Below are positions 1 to 11,300 of a stretch of DNA of 64,000 bases, piece by piece. Position 1 is the stretch's first letter. Each line of letters opens with the position of its first letter. Source of the DNA: Congeria kusceri. Lineage: Eukaryota; Mollusca; Bivalvia; Myida; Dreissenidae. The position numbers were made by a program, and so were the translations under genes. The DNA lies in assembly GCA_027627225.1 (NCBI GenBank), contig CM051025.1, positions 77,044,474 through 77,108,473 of the forward strand, read 5' to 3'. The notes under the pieces were generated by a model. That model made no database searches. It saw only the letters and a list, made by a program, of their open reading frames with translations, and was not told the origin of the DNA.

Positions 1-109
1 TTCAAAATAAACTCATCACAATTATAAATGTTTACGGATCAAACTCTGACGACATAACAGTTTTTGATGCACTACAAAATTATCTCCTATTGAACAATGA
101 TAAATCATA

Positions 110-746
110 TATCGTAGGAGGAGACTTCAATACTGTCTTGAACACAAATATAATATAAAGAACGGAAGTAATAAAACACATCCAAAGTGCAGAAAAATTC
201 TTTTAAATACTTTATTATCATGTGAACTTACAGATAATTGGAGAACTAAACACCCAGAAAAATTACAATATACCTGGCATTCAAATTCAAAACCACCAAT
301 ACATTGTAGACTAGATTATTTCCTGATATCAGATAACTTGTGTAATTTAATTAATATATGTAACATTAAACCTGGATATAAAACCGACCACTCTCTAGTA
401 TATATATCAATTAACGAATCTCTATTAGGAAAAGGGCCAGGCTATTTCAAATTAAATAACTCTATTTTATTAGATACTGAATATCAAGAAAAGATTAAAT
501 TAAGCATACATGATGTGGTAAACTTTAACTCAGACTCAAATCCTAATACACTTTGGGAAATAATAATAGGTACCGTACGAAATGAAACCATTAAATACAC
601 ATCTTACAAAAAGAAACAAAACAAAATAGAAGAAAATAAACTAGAAAATGAAATTCGCCTGCTCGAAAAACAACAAATTTGCAATAATAATAATAATAAT
701 AATAATAACAATAATAATAATAATAACACTAGTAATAATAGTAGTA

Positions 747-784
<38 letters not shown>

Positions 785-3540
785 GATGAACTTTCAGAAT
801 TAATTAAACAAAAAAAGCTGAACCTAGAACAAATTTATGAAACAAAAATAAATGGTTCAATACTTAGATCTAAAGCTATCAAAATAGAAAACAATGAACA
901 TAATACAGCTTATTTTGCAAACTTGGAGAAGAAAAATGCTGAAAAAAAGGCAATTAATAAACTCATCGAAAATGGTAAAACACTTGAAACAAGAGATGAA
1001 ATTTTGGAGGCAGAAGTTAGGTACTATAAAAACCTCTTTAAAAGTGATTTGTCAGAAGAAATAAATGATGACAACATTTTTTTCAGCACTCCAATTAAAA
1101 TATTAACTAACGAAAGCAAACAATCGTGTGAAGGAAAACTTAACGAATATGAATGCGGTATTGCACTGTTAGAAATGAGTAACAATAAAAGTCCAGGTTC
1201 AGATGGCTTAACCGTCGAGTTTTATAAAATCTTTTGGAATACACTAAAACCCTATTATATAAACTCAATTAATTATTCATTTGATAAAGGCGAGCTCACT
1301 GAGTTGCAAAAACAAAGCATAATTACACTGCTACCAAAACAAGGAAAAGATCTAGATTATCTTGCAAACTGGAGACCTATAAGTTTATTAAATATAGACT
1401 ATAAAATTGCTACAAAAGCCATCGCAAACTGAATTAAAAAATGCTTACCTCAAATTATATCCTTTGACCAAACAGGATTTATGAAAAATCGATACATTGG
1501 AGAAAATGTCCGATTGATATTTGATGTAATAGAATATTTAAATGCAACACAAAAACCCGGACTGTTATTCTTTGCAGATTTTGAAAAAGCTTTTGACAGC
1601 TTAAACCATAAATTTATAATAAAATGTCTTCAAAAATTAAATTTTGGGTCAAACCTTATCCAGTGGGTCAAAGTATTTTACACTAACATAAAAAGCTTAA
1701 TCATAAACAATGGGCATCTTACAGATAGTTTTGAAATAAAAAAAGGAGTCAGACAAGGCTGTCCGTTGTCATCAACATTATTTATAATATGTTTGCAACT
1801 ATTGTCAAACTATATTGAACAAAATAGCAAAATTAAGGGCATAAAAGTATCGGAAAACGAAATAAAACAAACTTTCTTCGCCGATGACGCAACTTTTTTT
1901 ATTAATGGATGCGAGCATTCATTCAAAACATTAGTACAGACCCTGGCTGAATTCAAAAAGGTATCAGGCCTTAATCTTAATACCGCGAAATCAACGATAT
2001 TACGAATTGGATCCTTGAATAAAACAAACATTAAATTCTGCAATGAAATACCTTTTATTTGGACATCTCAAGAAGCAAAAACTTTAGGAATAAGTTTTTG
2101 CAACCAAAGTGAATTGAATGTACAAAATAATTTAATCCCAAAACTAAATGAGTTTAACACATGTTTAAAACAATGGCAACACAGGAAACTAACCTTAATG
2201 GGCAAAATCACTGTAATTAAAACGTTTGCGTTGCCAAAATTAATCTACCCCTTTTCAGTTCTACCGAATCCTTCTAGCGTAATACTGAATAATATAACAA
2301 ACAGTATATTTAACTTTATATGGGACAACAAGCCGGACAAAATTAAAAGAAAAATACTATATCAAAAGTATGAAAATGGCGGATTAAATCTTACAAACAT
2401 TAATAATTTCTTAACTTCAATAAAAAGTAGCTGGATAAAAAGATACTTAGACTCAGAAAACTGTGGTAAATGGAAACTTTTATGGGACTTAAAATTACAC
2501 AAATATGGAAACAATCTAATTTTTGACAGTGAACTCAGTGAAAACATTATAACAGAAATAAGCAGGGGAAACACGTTTCTCCATGATGTTATATCATCGT
2601 GGTCTTCTACAAATGAAATATACAAATCACAACATTCACAAAAACACGTCAAAAAGGAAATAATATGGAATAACAAGTCAATAACCGCTAACGGCAAAAC
2701 ATTATTTTATCGCAAATGGTATGACAAAGGTGTAAAATACATATATCAACTTTATGACTTCAGAAATAAAACGATGTATAACTTTGAAAGCATTAAATAC
2801 CTATACGACATCAATACCAACGATGTTATGAAATTCAACATCTTAATAACGTCTATTTCAACAAAATATAAAACCGAAGAAACCATTCAAGAGCTGAATA
2901 TCAATCAACCAGAAGAAACTTTGTCAAAAGCAGTATCTAAAACAAAATACGTGAATAAATTTATATACAATATTCAATTGCAAAACGAGGAAAATAAAAA
3001 TATTGAAAACAAATGGAATAAACATCTTACTGATATAGACGTGACCACTTGGAAAAAAATCTATATTGTGCCCCAACTTTCAACCATCGACATGTCTTTA
3101 CGAAGCTTTCAATACAAATTTATTATGCGAATTGTCCCACAAATACATATCTTTTTAAATGCAAACTTAACAACAGTACCTTGTGTGATTTCTGTCAATC
3201 GCATATTGAAACAATAGACCACCTGTTTTGGGAGTGCCAACATGTTCAAATAATATGGAAAAAGACGGAAACATTTCTTGTTAGTAAAAACATATCAATT
3301 AAAATAAATAAAACCAATGCTTTCTTTGGATGCACTGAAAATAAATTACACTCAGATGTATTTAACTTCATTATTATCCTATTAAAATCATTTATATTTA
3401 AAATGAAATACAAAAAACGCATACCAACCTTTGCATACTTTATTGAATACCTAAATAATAGAATAAAAATTGAATCTGAGATTGCTCTCATAAAAAATAA
3501 ATATGAACAACACCAAAAAAAATGGGATCAATTCAGGTGA
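110..3540 (+). pseudogene. broken LINE ORF2 (endonuclease / reverse transcriptase)
   Basis: The RT core is clear: ADFEKAFDS near 1576-1602, GVRQGCPLS near 1747-1772 and FADD at 1878-1889, where YADD would be usual. Upstream, a block with NWRPISLLN (about 1369-1395) is the conserved RT N-terminal region. The frame is broken by shifts within the endonuclease part (about 140-160), by an in-frame TGA at 1430-1432 (both sides are in the same frame), and by a one-base shift near 3130-3150 that separates the RT part from the zinc segment. That last segment contains CDFCQSHIETIDHLFWEC. An unusual run of about 40 Asn codons interrupts the region between endonuclease and RT. It is a decayed copy, not a host gene. 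Confidence 0.85.
679..784 (+). repeat. (AAT)n microsatellite inside LINE ORF2
   Basis: About 35 units of AAT/AAC/AGT lie in one reading frame and code for an Asn/Ser run inside the LINE open frame. The run keeps the frame open on both sides. Confidence 0.9.
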
Positions 3541-3640
3541 TTCATAATTTTACGAACCATCATTTATACTATACAGACACATTTATGGCAAAACAATTAA
3601 ATGAAAAATCTTTCTCAAACGAAAATAAAATACTTGTTTT

Positions 3641-6600
3641 TGATTGAAAGTACACAGTTAAAAAAGTATTTTTTTTTCATTTAACCTTTTCTTAAGATAT
3701 ATAACTCAATAATTTGAAAATGTTTTCACGCATACGCAAAACATTTGCCATGTGTTAAAGGTACACACAAGTGCATACTCTCAGATACATTCTCATGTAC
3801 CATTTACCAATAGATGTCGATGTATATTATATTATAAAAACATGTGAGAAATAAATGAGAAAAAAACAACACATTTTCATCTAAAAAAATGTAACGTTCC
3901 AGGCCATGTCCATCATGAACTATACTGGGTTTAAAAATGGCTGTTTAAAAAAAAAATCCACTCATTTGTGTTATAAAAGTTCCAACGTCCTTTTTGCAAC
4001 TGTAATACAGGGCTTCCCATCCATCTTATTTACATGTTAAAAATAAACTGTCCGCGCCTTCACAGTTGAATGTTTCGATGGTACATAAACCGGAGCCAGC
4101 GATGTCCTCTGCCGTAGTATTTTTATCACGTCAGTATAGGCAAGAAGTCCCAGAGAATCAATATTTCTGGCCTTCTCATTTTTGAACATCAGCTGGTTGC
4201 GCCCTGCTGTTGATGAATATGGGAATGCGACCGCTACTAGCGATGCCTCTGTTGAACACTAACAGCCTGGTCGCCATCTAACATGTCGCCCATCGTACAG
4301 GATGTGTGTTTGCTATTCTGGACAGCAGCATCACTAAAAATAAGTTTTCAGTACACAGTTTTACAGTACATTTTACTTACAGACTGATATTAATTTACAC
4401 AACAATAATTGCTTTAATAATTGTCTGATATGGTACCGATGTCAGTTGAGCAAAATTTAATGCCAAATATTGCATTTTTCGACATGTTTTAGTAACCGAC
4501 TTAAAACGTTATAACACTTAACAGAATGACAGAGAAAAATTGATGGCATTTTCAATATGGAAATTGTAACATAATTATATCATAATGTCAAAACATAGAA
4601 CTTTGTTAAATAAGCTTGGAAACTAATACTTCATCTTATTATATTTCCAAACTTTATGTTCCGTGTATAAATAAAAATCAAACATTTTTACGACCATTCA
4701 CGAGTTGTCATTATCTTAGTAACTATTACCATACAAACAAATGGCTTTACAATTAGATAATGAACTGATACTTACCCGTACACAGCTTGGTATATAAGGC
4801 TTGCCGTTTGACTTGGTTTCTTTGTCAGTTTTCCAATAAAGAACATTATCATTAGTCAATGTTACAATATTTCACGTAGACATAAACAGTCAAACTAATA
4901 TGCTTCCCGGTAGTTTTCCAACCACACTGTCACAGATCATGGCAGCTGATCATAGCCGACAAAATTAACATTGTTACTGTGTCTGTTTCTATTGAAAATC
5001 TACCTCTTTTATTACGTTTTCCATCAGTCAGAATGATATATATCAAGGTAAATAAACGCCGTCATATGCACATAAAATTCAATAAGCGTTCAAATGATCA
5101 TGATTTCCAAAGGGAACAAACTCCGATTCTACTTTTGTTTTAATTATACTCGTTACATTTTAATAGTTATTTTATATTTAATTTGCTTTTAAAAGCGACG
5201 ATATTAAAATCTGAAACAAATACTACGGTGTAGCTAAAGAAATATATCATTTTTAACAAAGTTTTGTATGTATTCCGAATGCGAACGGTAAAGTACGGAC
5301 GGGCTACGGCTTTCGTCGAAATTACACGGAAATTAACGAGCTAATTATGGATTGAACCCTTAAACAGCAAGTATTTACATATCCACTGTAGAAATTAGTT
5401 TTCATGAATACATAAACGGCGATTAAAGTATAAAAAGTGCATTTCATTTGGTTATGTATTTAACAGTGTCACACTAGATCTATAGTATTACATTTACATA
5501 TTATAAAACTTGATAGTGGAACCTTGTTTCGATTTTACTTAAGGTAATATAAAGTATTTGATATCTTAATTTCATTAATTCGATAAACAGGTTTTTACTT
5601 GACTCATATACAAATTAGGTTCTATTATGTTGTATTTTCCAAATAAGCGTTTTTAATAGTAATTGTGGAATTCCACTCGGTGATTCGTTGTGGTAAGTTA
5701 AACATATGCCTGCATGTATTAGAGATACATATTCCCTTATCGGTCTAGACATTGTTTAGAAGATTTTAATATATTTATAAAGTGTAAGATTTATTTGCAG
5801 TTGGTATTCAAATATTATGACCTTTATCAAACAATTGTTCAACATAACTAAATAATTACAGGTTGGAATTGGAATTCCAAGAATACGGGAAATTGGGTTC
5901 CTATAATGTTTTTTCCGTCTTTCTATATTTAACGCAAATTTCAGTTAAGAAATTAATTTTAAATAATCGCTATATAAAAATTATTTACATTTACAGAAAT
6001 TGGAGAGTGTGTTTTGGAGTTAAGTTGTAGTGAATGGTATTTGTGAATCATGCTATTCAAGACAAAGTGTTTATATATTAAGCATTATATATAGAGATAA
6101 GAAATAGAGCAGATTCGTTACTTGCACCAACGTTTTAATCGACTAACGTGGTGTAGAAACCACTTACTTAGGTATGGAAAGTAGAAAGTTGCCAGCAGAG
6201 GCGTAGCTTGGGTTAAAAAATGTGTAGGCACAATTGGCGGAATATACAAAATGAAGCTATAAGCGATAAATTGGGCCAAGAGGGTTTTTACTCGTATGTG
6301 GCTACAAACATCTATCTTCAGCTAAACCCCGATTCTACAAAGTAATTGTAAAATATGTGTGTGTTTCATGAAATTTATTTCATATTGACGTAATCGACTC
6401 GTTAAACAATGAAGTTTTAACACAGCCAAAATAGATCCCCTCACCCCAATCCCCCCTCTTGTTTTTATTGCATTTTTGGCATATTTAAATTTTTAATCTC
6501 TGGAAAATATGTATAGGCACGTGCCTATAGTGCCTAAAGGAAGCTACGCCACTGGCCAGTATAGGAATGAATGTACTCGCAGGCAACATTTTAAAGGTAG

Positions 6601-6828
6601 ATATATAAAATATATGTTTAGTTCAACTGGATTACACTTCGCTACAATTGCAACAAAAAAGCGACATTTGTTTTGATAGTTTTGGCATTTATCATCGATC
6701 GTTATGCCGTTATAGATCTGCAGTGTCATTGACCAGTTGACATGTTCAGTTGATAATTGAAAACAGTGTTCGATCTACAGGTTTGAAAACGATTTTAATG
6801 TAAACTTATTTTTGTTACCATATTTGAG
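3641..6828. other. no supported gene; AT-rich non-coding sequence
   Basis: No long open frame and no recognisable domain on either strand. One short stretch on the minus strand (4237-4333) has an acceptor-like TTATTTTTAG followed by 31 open codons ending in TAG. It is too weak to call an exon. Positions 6190-6550 read like a degraded repeat. Confidence 0.5.
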
Positions 6829-7061
6829 GGGCGTCGTGGGAAAACCGGACTTAATGCATGTGCGTAAAGTGTCCTCACAGGCTAATCCGGGACGGCACTT
6901 TCCGCTTTTGTGGTATTTTCTGTTTCAAGGAAGTATCTTCTAAACATAAATTCACTTTAGGCGGAAAGTGTCGTCCTGGATTAGCCTGTGCGGACTGCAC
7001 AGGCTAATCCGGGACGACACTTTACGCACATGCATTAAGACCTGTTTTCTCACGACGCGCC
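6829..7061. mobile_element. foldback MITE, GGCGTGTCGTGGGAAAA family, copy 1
   Basis: Near-palindromic element. The left arm begins GGCGTCGTGGGAAAACCGG and the right arm ends with its complement (CACGACGCGCC). Each arm carries sub-arms with TTAATGCATGTGCGTAAAGT and CAGGCTAATCCGGGACG. Nine full or partial copies occur in the window. There is no coding capacity, so it is a non-autonomous DNA element. Confidence 0.85.
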
Positions 7062-7984
7062 ACATTTATAGTGTTCCAAAGAAGCAGTACTGCTCAATTC
7101 TTTAGAAAAATGAGTTCCTTTTGTGCGAATTTGTAGGCAATTATGAATGTATACGCGACTGTATTCTTCGACATTTAACAGTGTGGCCACCGACTCTGGA
7201 AACAGGGACACAGTGCTAAAATCTGCGATTTTGAAAATTGAACAAAACTCAGGAAAACATGCATCATGGAATTGACCAAAAGTGAAATAAGAACTTCAAA
7301 AATGAAAAAGTCAAATATATATCTTAGTATGTAGACGGTTGGAACACTGACAGTAAAACAATGAAATTTTATAATTTTTGTACAATAAATTGTAATTTTT
7401 AGTACAAATGGCTTGAAGAGGAGAATGGCGGCCTTATATTTGTGTACACTGTGAACATTGCACTATGCACCAACTGAAGCAGTAATCTGACACTAAATAT
7501 CAGGAAAAAATCTGAGAATTATCAGGGAAGTTACTATGGAATTTCAGTGGCCACCCTGTTTACTTAGTTAAACATGGAACAGCGCCAGGGCCCGTATTTA
7601 CCAGCCCATTCCACTAAAGAATAGACTTATAGACTGAGGAGAAAATACTCCAATATACATTAATAAATTCTTGTAAATAGATTCCCATAATCGTCTACAG
7701 GATGGCGGCAGTACAACAGATATCATCGTCAATATCCGAGTAATCGATAGCGATTTATTCACAGTTTGAACACAATTCTTTTGGCCCCATGACTACAATC
7801 ATTGTTAAACTTAACTTAAGTCTTAAACTTTAATATTGGCCAATGAAAATCTAAGCTCATGTGTAATAACCGATTTATTGGCCAATATCTTAAACTGAGA
7901 CTAAATCTGACATCTTTCGTAGTCATTGCGTCAGGCTTGCAATATAATGTTTCAAGCATAACAATGTTATTTTTATTTATTCAG
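7062..7984. other. no supported gene; upstream of the vWA/MIB/WWE gene
   Basis: Contains an imperfect inverted repeat at about 7811-7911 (TTAAGTCTTAAACTTTAATA with ATTGGCCAAT on both arms). A phrase at 7588, CAGGGCCCGTATTTACCAG, recurs in similar form at 59740, which suggests a dispersed repeat. The stretch ends in a candidate splice acceptor (TTTATTCAG, 7984), so a 5' UTR exon may lie upstream unseen. Confidence 0.5.
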
Positions 7985-8025
7985 GTTAAAGGTTCCTTTT
8001 GCGGAGAATACAAAGAAGCGAAAGG

Positions 8026-8351
8026 ATGAGCGTTAGAAACTGGAGGACGTCCCGCAGAAGTGATGCTATCAGCGATGATACTGAGTTACAGACAATCAAA
8101 GATTGCCTTGTGCTAATTCGCGAAGAGCAGACGAATCAAAAGGCTATTTTAAATAATATATTAGAAGCTCAGACATTGCTCTCTGAAAAGGTCGACGCAA
8201 TACGGACAAGTCTGAAATCCCTTGAAAAAAATGGACTACAGAACGGAAAGAATGACGTGGTCAGTCTGGGGAATCGAACCGGAAATCCAGCCCGCACCGT
8301 GCCAACAGAGCCGTCAGGAGCTCGAAGCACTTCCGGAAAAAAGTCGCAAAG
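8026..8351 (+). CDS. exon 1: N-terminal coiled-coil segment
   Basis: Codons 1-108 plus two bases. Charged, Leu-rich sequence with heptad character (LVLIREEQTNQKAILNNILE) followed by a Ser/Pro/Thr-rich linker. In-frame TAA at 7987-7989 and acceptor TTTATTCAG at 7984 lie just upstream. The donor is AAAG|GTTAAC, weak but phase-compatible with the next exon. Assignment to this gene rests on phase continuity only. Confidence 0.6.
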
Positions 8352-11300
8352 GTTAACCTTTCAATATGCGTAAGACTTTGGTCGTTTCAATTTTCAATAC
8401 AGCGGCGGTTCCTCCAGACGTGATTGTCATAGGGGAGGCATTTTTTCATTCATTCACGAATCCATCCATCATCCATCCATCCATCAAGAATCTATTCATT
8501 TATTAATCCATCTATCCATTATGCGTATACGTGGACATATCCCGATCAAAACCAAACCTATATCGAGTCAGACAGTACAATGTACGTATTTTTTCCGTTT
8601 ATACTTACTGACTTTAAACAGTGCCCTTCCAGGCAAAAACACTTCATATCAGGATACGTTTATATTCAGAATACATACACCTAGTATACATATACCGCTG
8701 CGGCTCCCAGAACGACTTATATAATCTCGTGTCATGTAGGAGTGTCACGATATTAGAAATCCATATTGCAATACATTGTATATTGCGATATTTTTTTTAT
8801 TTATTACGATATTTATTGCGATATATTGCGACCTTTGTATTGGTGTATTTAAAAAACTTCAGGCATATAAAATCACTGTGGACAACGCAATATTTTATTG
8901 AATGATTTGTTAACTTTTTATAAACTCCGATGTTGATGAAAGGCGCAACAATAGCAAAATATAAACAGCAGATAGAAAAGCAAAACAATTATGAACAACA
9001 CTCTCAAACCGTCTTTCATTGCTGATTACTGTAATTATTATATGACATTCAGAGTGATTTTTTACATGTACATGTACTTTATTCATGATGTATGTTTGGT
9101 TTGTGCATAAAAATGTATTTCACTCTTTATTTTAACTAAAAAACAATGTCAGTTTTAATGTATTATTAAGCATAAACTTTCTAGAGAAAATATGTATACC
9201 AAGCTTAAATGGAATATTATTGGTTACAAGTACAGTCTATATATAATGGTCTGGCTTTTGACCTTCACCCCTACAAACTATCAACAATAAGCATGTTTTA
9301 ATTCAGTCAAAAGTTTTGCAATCAACGTAATAATAACAAGAAAAAAAAAACTGTAAAAAGACCAAGTAAATAATGCAATATATCGGTATGGACATTTATA
9401 TTGTAATATTTTGTTGCAGGATCAAATATTGCAACAAACCAATATACCGGTATATTGCGACACCACTAGTGTCATGTACATTTATATATGTTAATAACTG
9501 TTGATTTGTTGCGTTTTAGGTCAAAGAGACAAAGGCTATGCGGTAAGTGTTCCATACAGATTCAGATAGCACTGTCGCATATCAAATAATAGTGCCACAT
9601 GTTTACCGACACTTAACTTAATACATTAATATATTACAAAATCTTTACGATGAATATATTAGTTTCCGTTCTGAACTCAAGTTAAATAGATGTAAGCGTG
9701 TTCCCTGAAATTACAGTTATGGCATAAGTAAACACGTAAAACACGTGCACGAACAATACCGAGTGTCATTCTAGGAAATAATTCAAGCGCGTAATTTATG
9801 CTAATATAGTTCAATACTGTCAGGTTGCGTCTGGGCTATAAAATGTGTGTACGTGTATACATATAATGTTACATATGTCATAATTATGACGTACACTGTA
9901 GTACATATATTGCATGCAATGTATATTCAGTCGTGTTATCAACAATAAAACATTTCTACAGTGACGTCTGTGTATAGGCCGAAAATCAGTATAAGCCAAG
10001 CCAAAATATTCGCTCTGTGTTATTAAGAAACCTTTGACATTTTATGAAATTTTAGCAAGTTACTCGAAAAAGAACACCCATTAGCATGCAAAACAGAATT
10101 TATTTGATATATGTGCATCCCCAAAACCCATATGTTTCATTTGAAAAAACAAAACAAAAACAAACACCACTGCATGCGGGACTTGTGTTTTCAGCGATGT
10201 CTGCAGCAGACCTGCCCGGGGAGCCGCTGTTTAAGTATGAACCGGAAGAGAAGGACTTCGTCAACCTGCTGAAGGCGTTGAGGGTAGACGTGAACGAGTC
10301 CACCATCCAGGCAGTCGCAGGCGCTACCAAAGGTTCGACTTCTCGTGGAGTTTTATATACATGTAGTTCAAATAAATATGCCGTCTCGTAGAATTTGATA
10401 TGCGTTTTAACGGCGAAGACACTTGACGCACATGCATTAAGACCGGTTTTCTCACGGCGCGCCACATTAATTAGAGTTTGTGAATACCAGGTAAGATTCC
10501 AACGAGCAGCGTCCTTAGAACAGAAGAGTTTCAAGAATATTCTTTATGCTTACGTCTTAAGTCTAAGAATTGGTTGGTGAATACGGGCAATGTGTCTTGG
10601 AGACTCGCGTAACGTAAACGGTATTAGTGCGTGCGGGAAATCGATACACAGGGCTAACGGAATTTGTCAGAAATACCAGAACACTGAGAAGTGGTAGATA
10701 CATGTAAATAGATTCCTTTTATTCCTCGACATAATAAGCTGAAGAGATAAATAAAATATAATTGAAGAATTTAACATAAATATAAAAGGGACTAAATGTA
10801 TGCCTTGTTGTTGACTTTGGACAGGAGAGAAAGTACCGGCCATGATATACCCAGATACACAGTGTTCTGAAATAAATTGATGTGTTGCATCTTCTGGCCA
10901 CGTCACGTCATAATTTATACATGCTTTGTAGGATCATATTTTTCACACACCTGTGAAGAATATGATCTTCTTTGTCACATTTTTAAGTGTGCAGAATGTT
11001 ATTGGCTAAAAACTGGAGTACGCGTGAGAATCACAGAAGAATACGATTGCTTTGTTAATAAAGAACTGGATGCGATCACAAACTACACAGAAAATGTGAA
11101 GAATAAGAATATGATGTGTGAATAATAAGATCTCAATTTTCACACATGTGAATAATAAGATATTTATTGTTCACAAATGTAAAAAATATGATTTGTGAAA
11201 AATATGGCCCTACAATGCTTTGTAATGGAAGATTAGCCTTGATGCAGAGTCAGAGACCTAGTTGCTGTTCTCAGAAACACGCCTAACCAGTCTTGACTCA

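Larger units (their letters stand above)
1..3640 (+). mobile_element. 5'-truncated non-LTR retrotransposon, L1/Tx1-like
   Basis: This is the 3' part of a LINE that enters from the left window edge. Pieces of an APE-type endonuclease are visible: a GGDFN motif near 118-132, RLDYFL near 308-325 and TDHSLV near 384-401. They are followed by a reverse transcriptase and a C-terminal CCHC-like zinc segment near 3180-3240. The order EN, RT, zinc segment and the wording of the RT motifs fit the L1/Tx1 group. Reading frames are broken in several places, so the copy is inactive. No poly(A) tail or target duplication is clear at the 3' end, so the right border (3540-3640) is approximate. Confidence 0.85.

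Noticed and set aside
4237..4333. Possible terminal exon on the minus strand (acceptor-like TTATTTTTAG, 31 codons, TAG)
   Set aside because: Only one splice-like signal, no partner exon and no recognisable protein. Likely chance.
7999..8025. Upstream extension of the vWA/MIB/WWE gene frame to a TTG codon
   Set aside because: TTG is not a usual animal start. The first ATG is at 8026, after an in-frame TAA at 7987.
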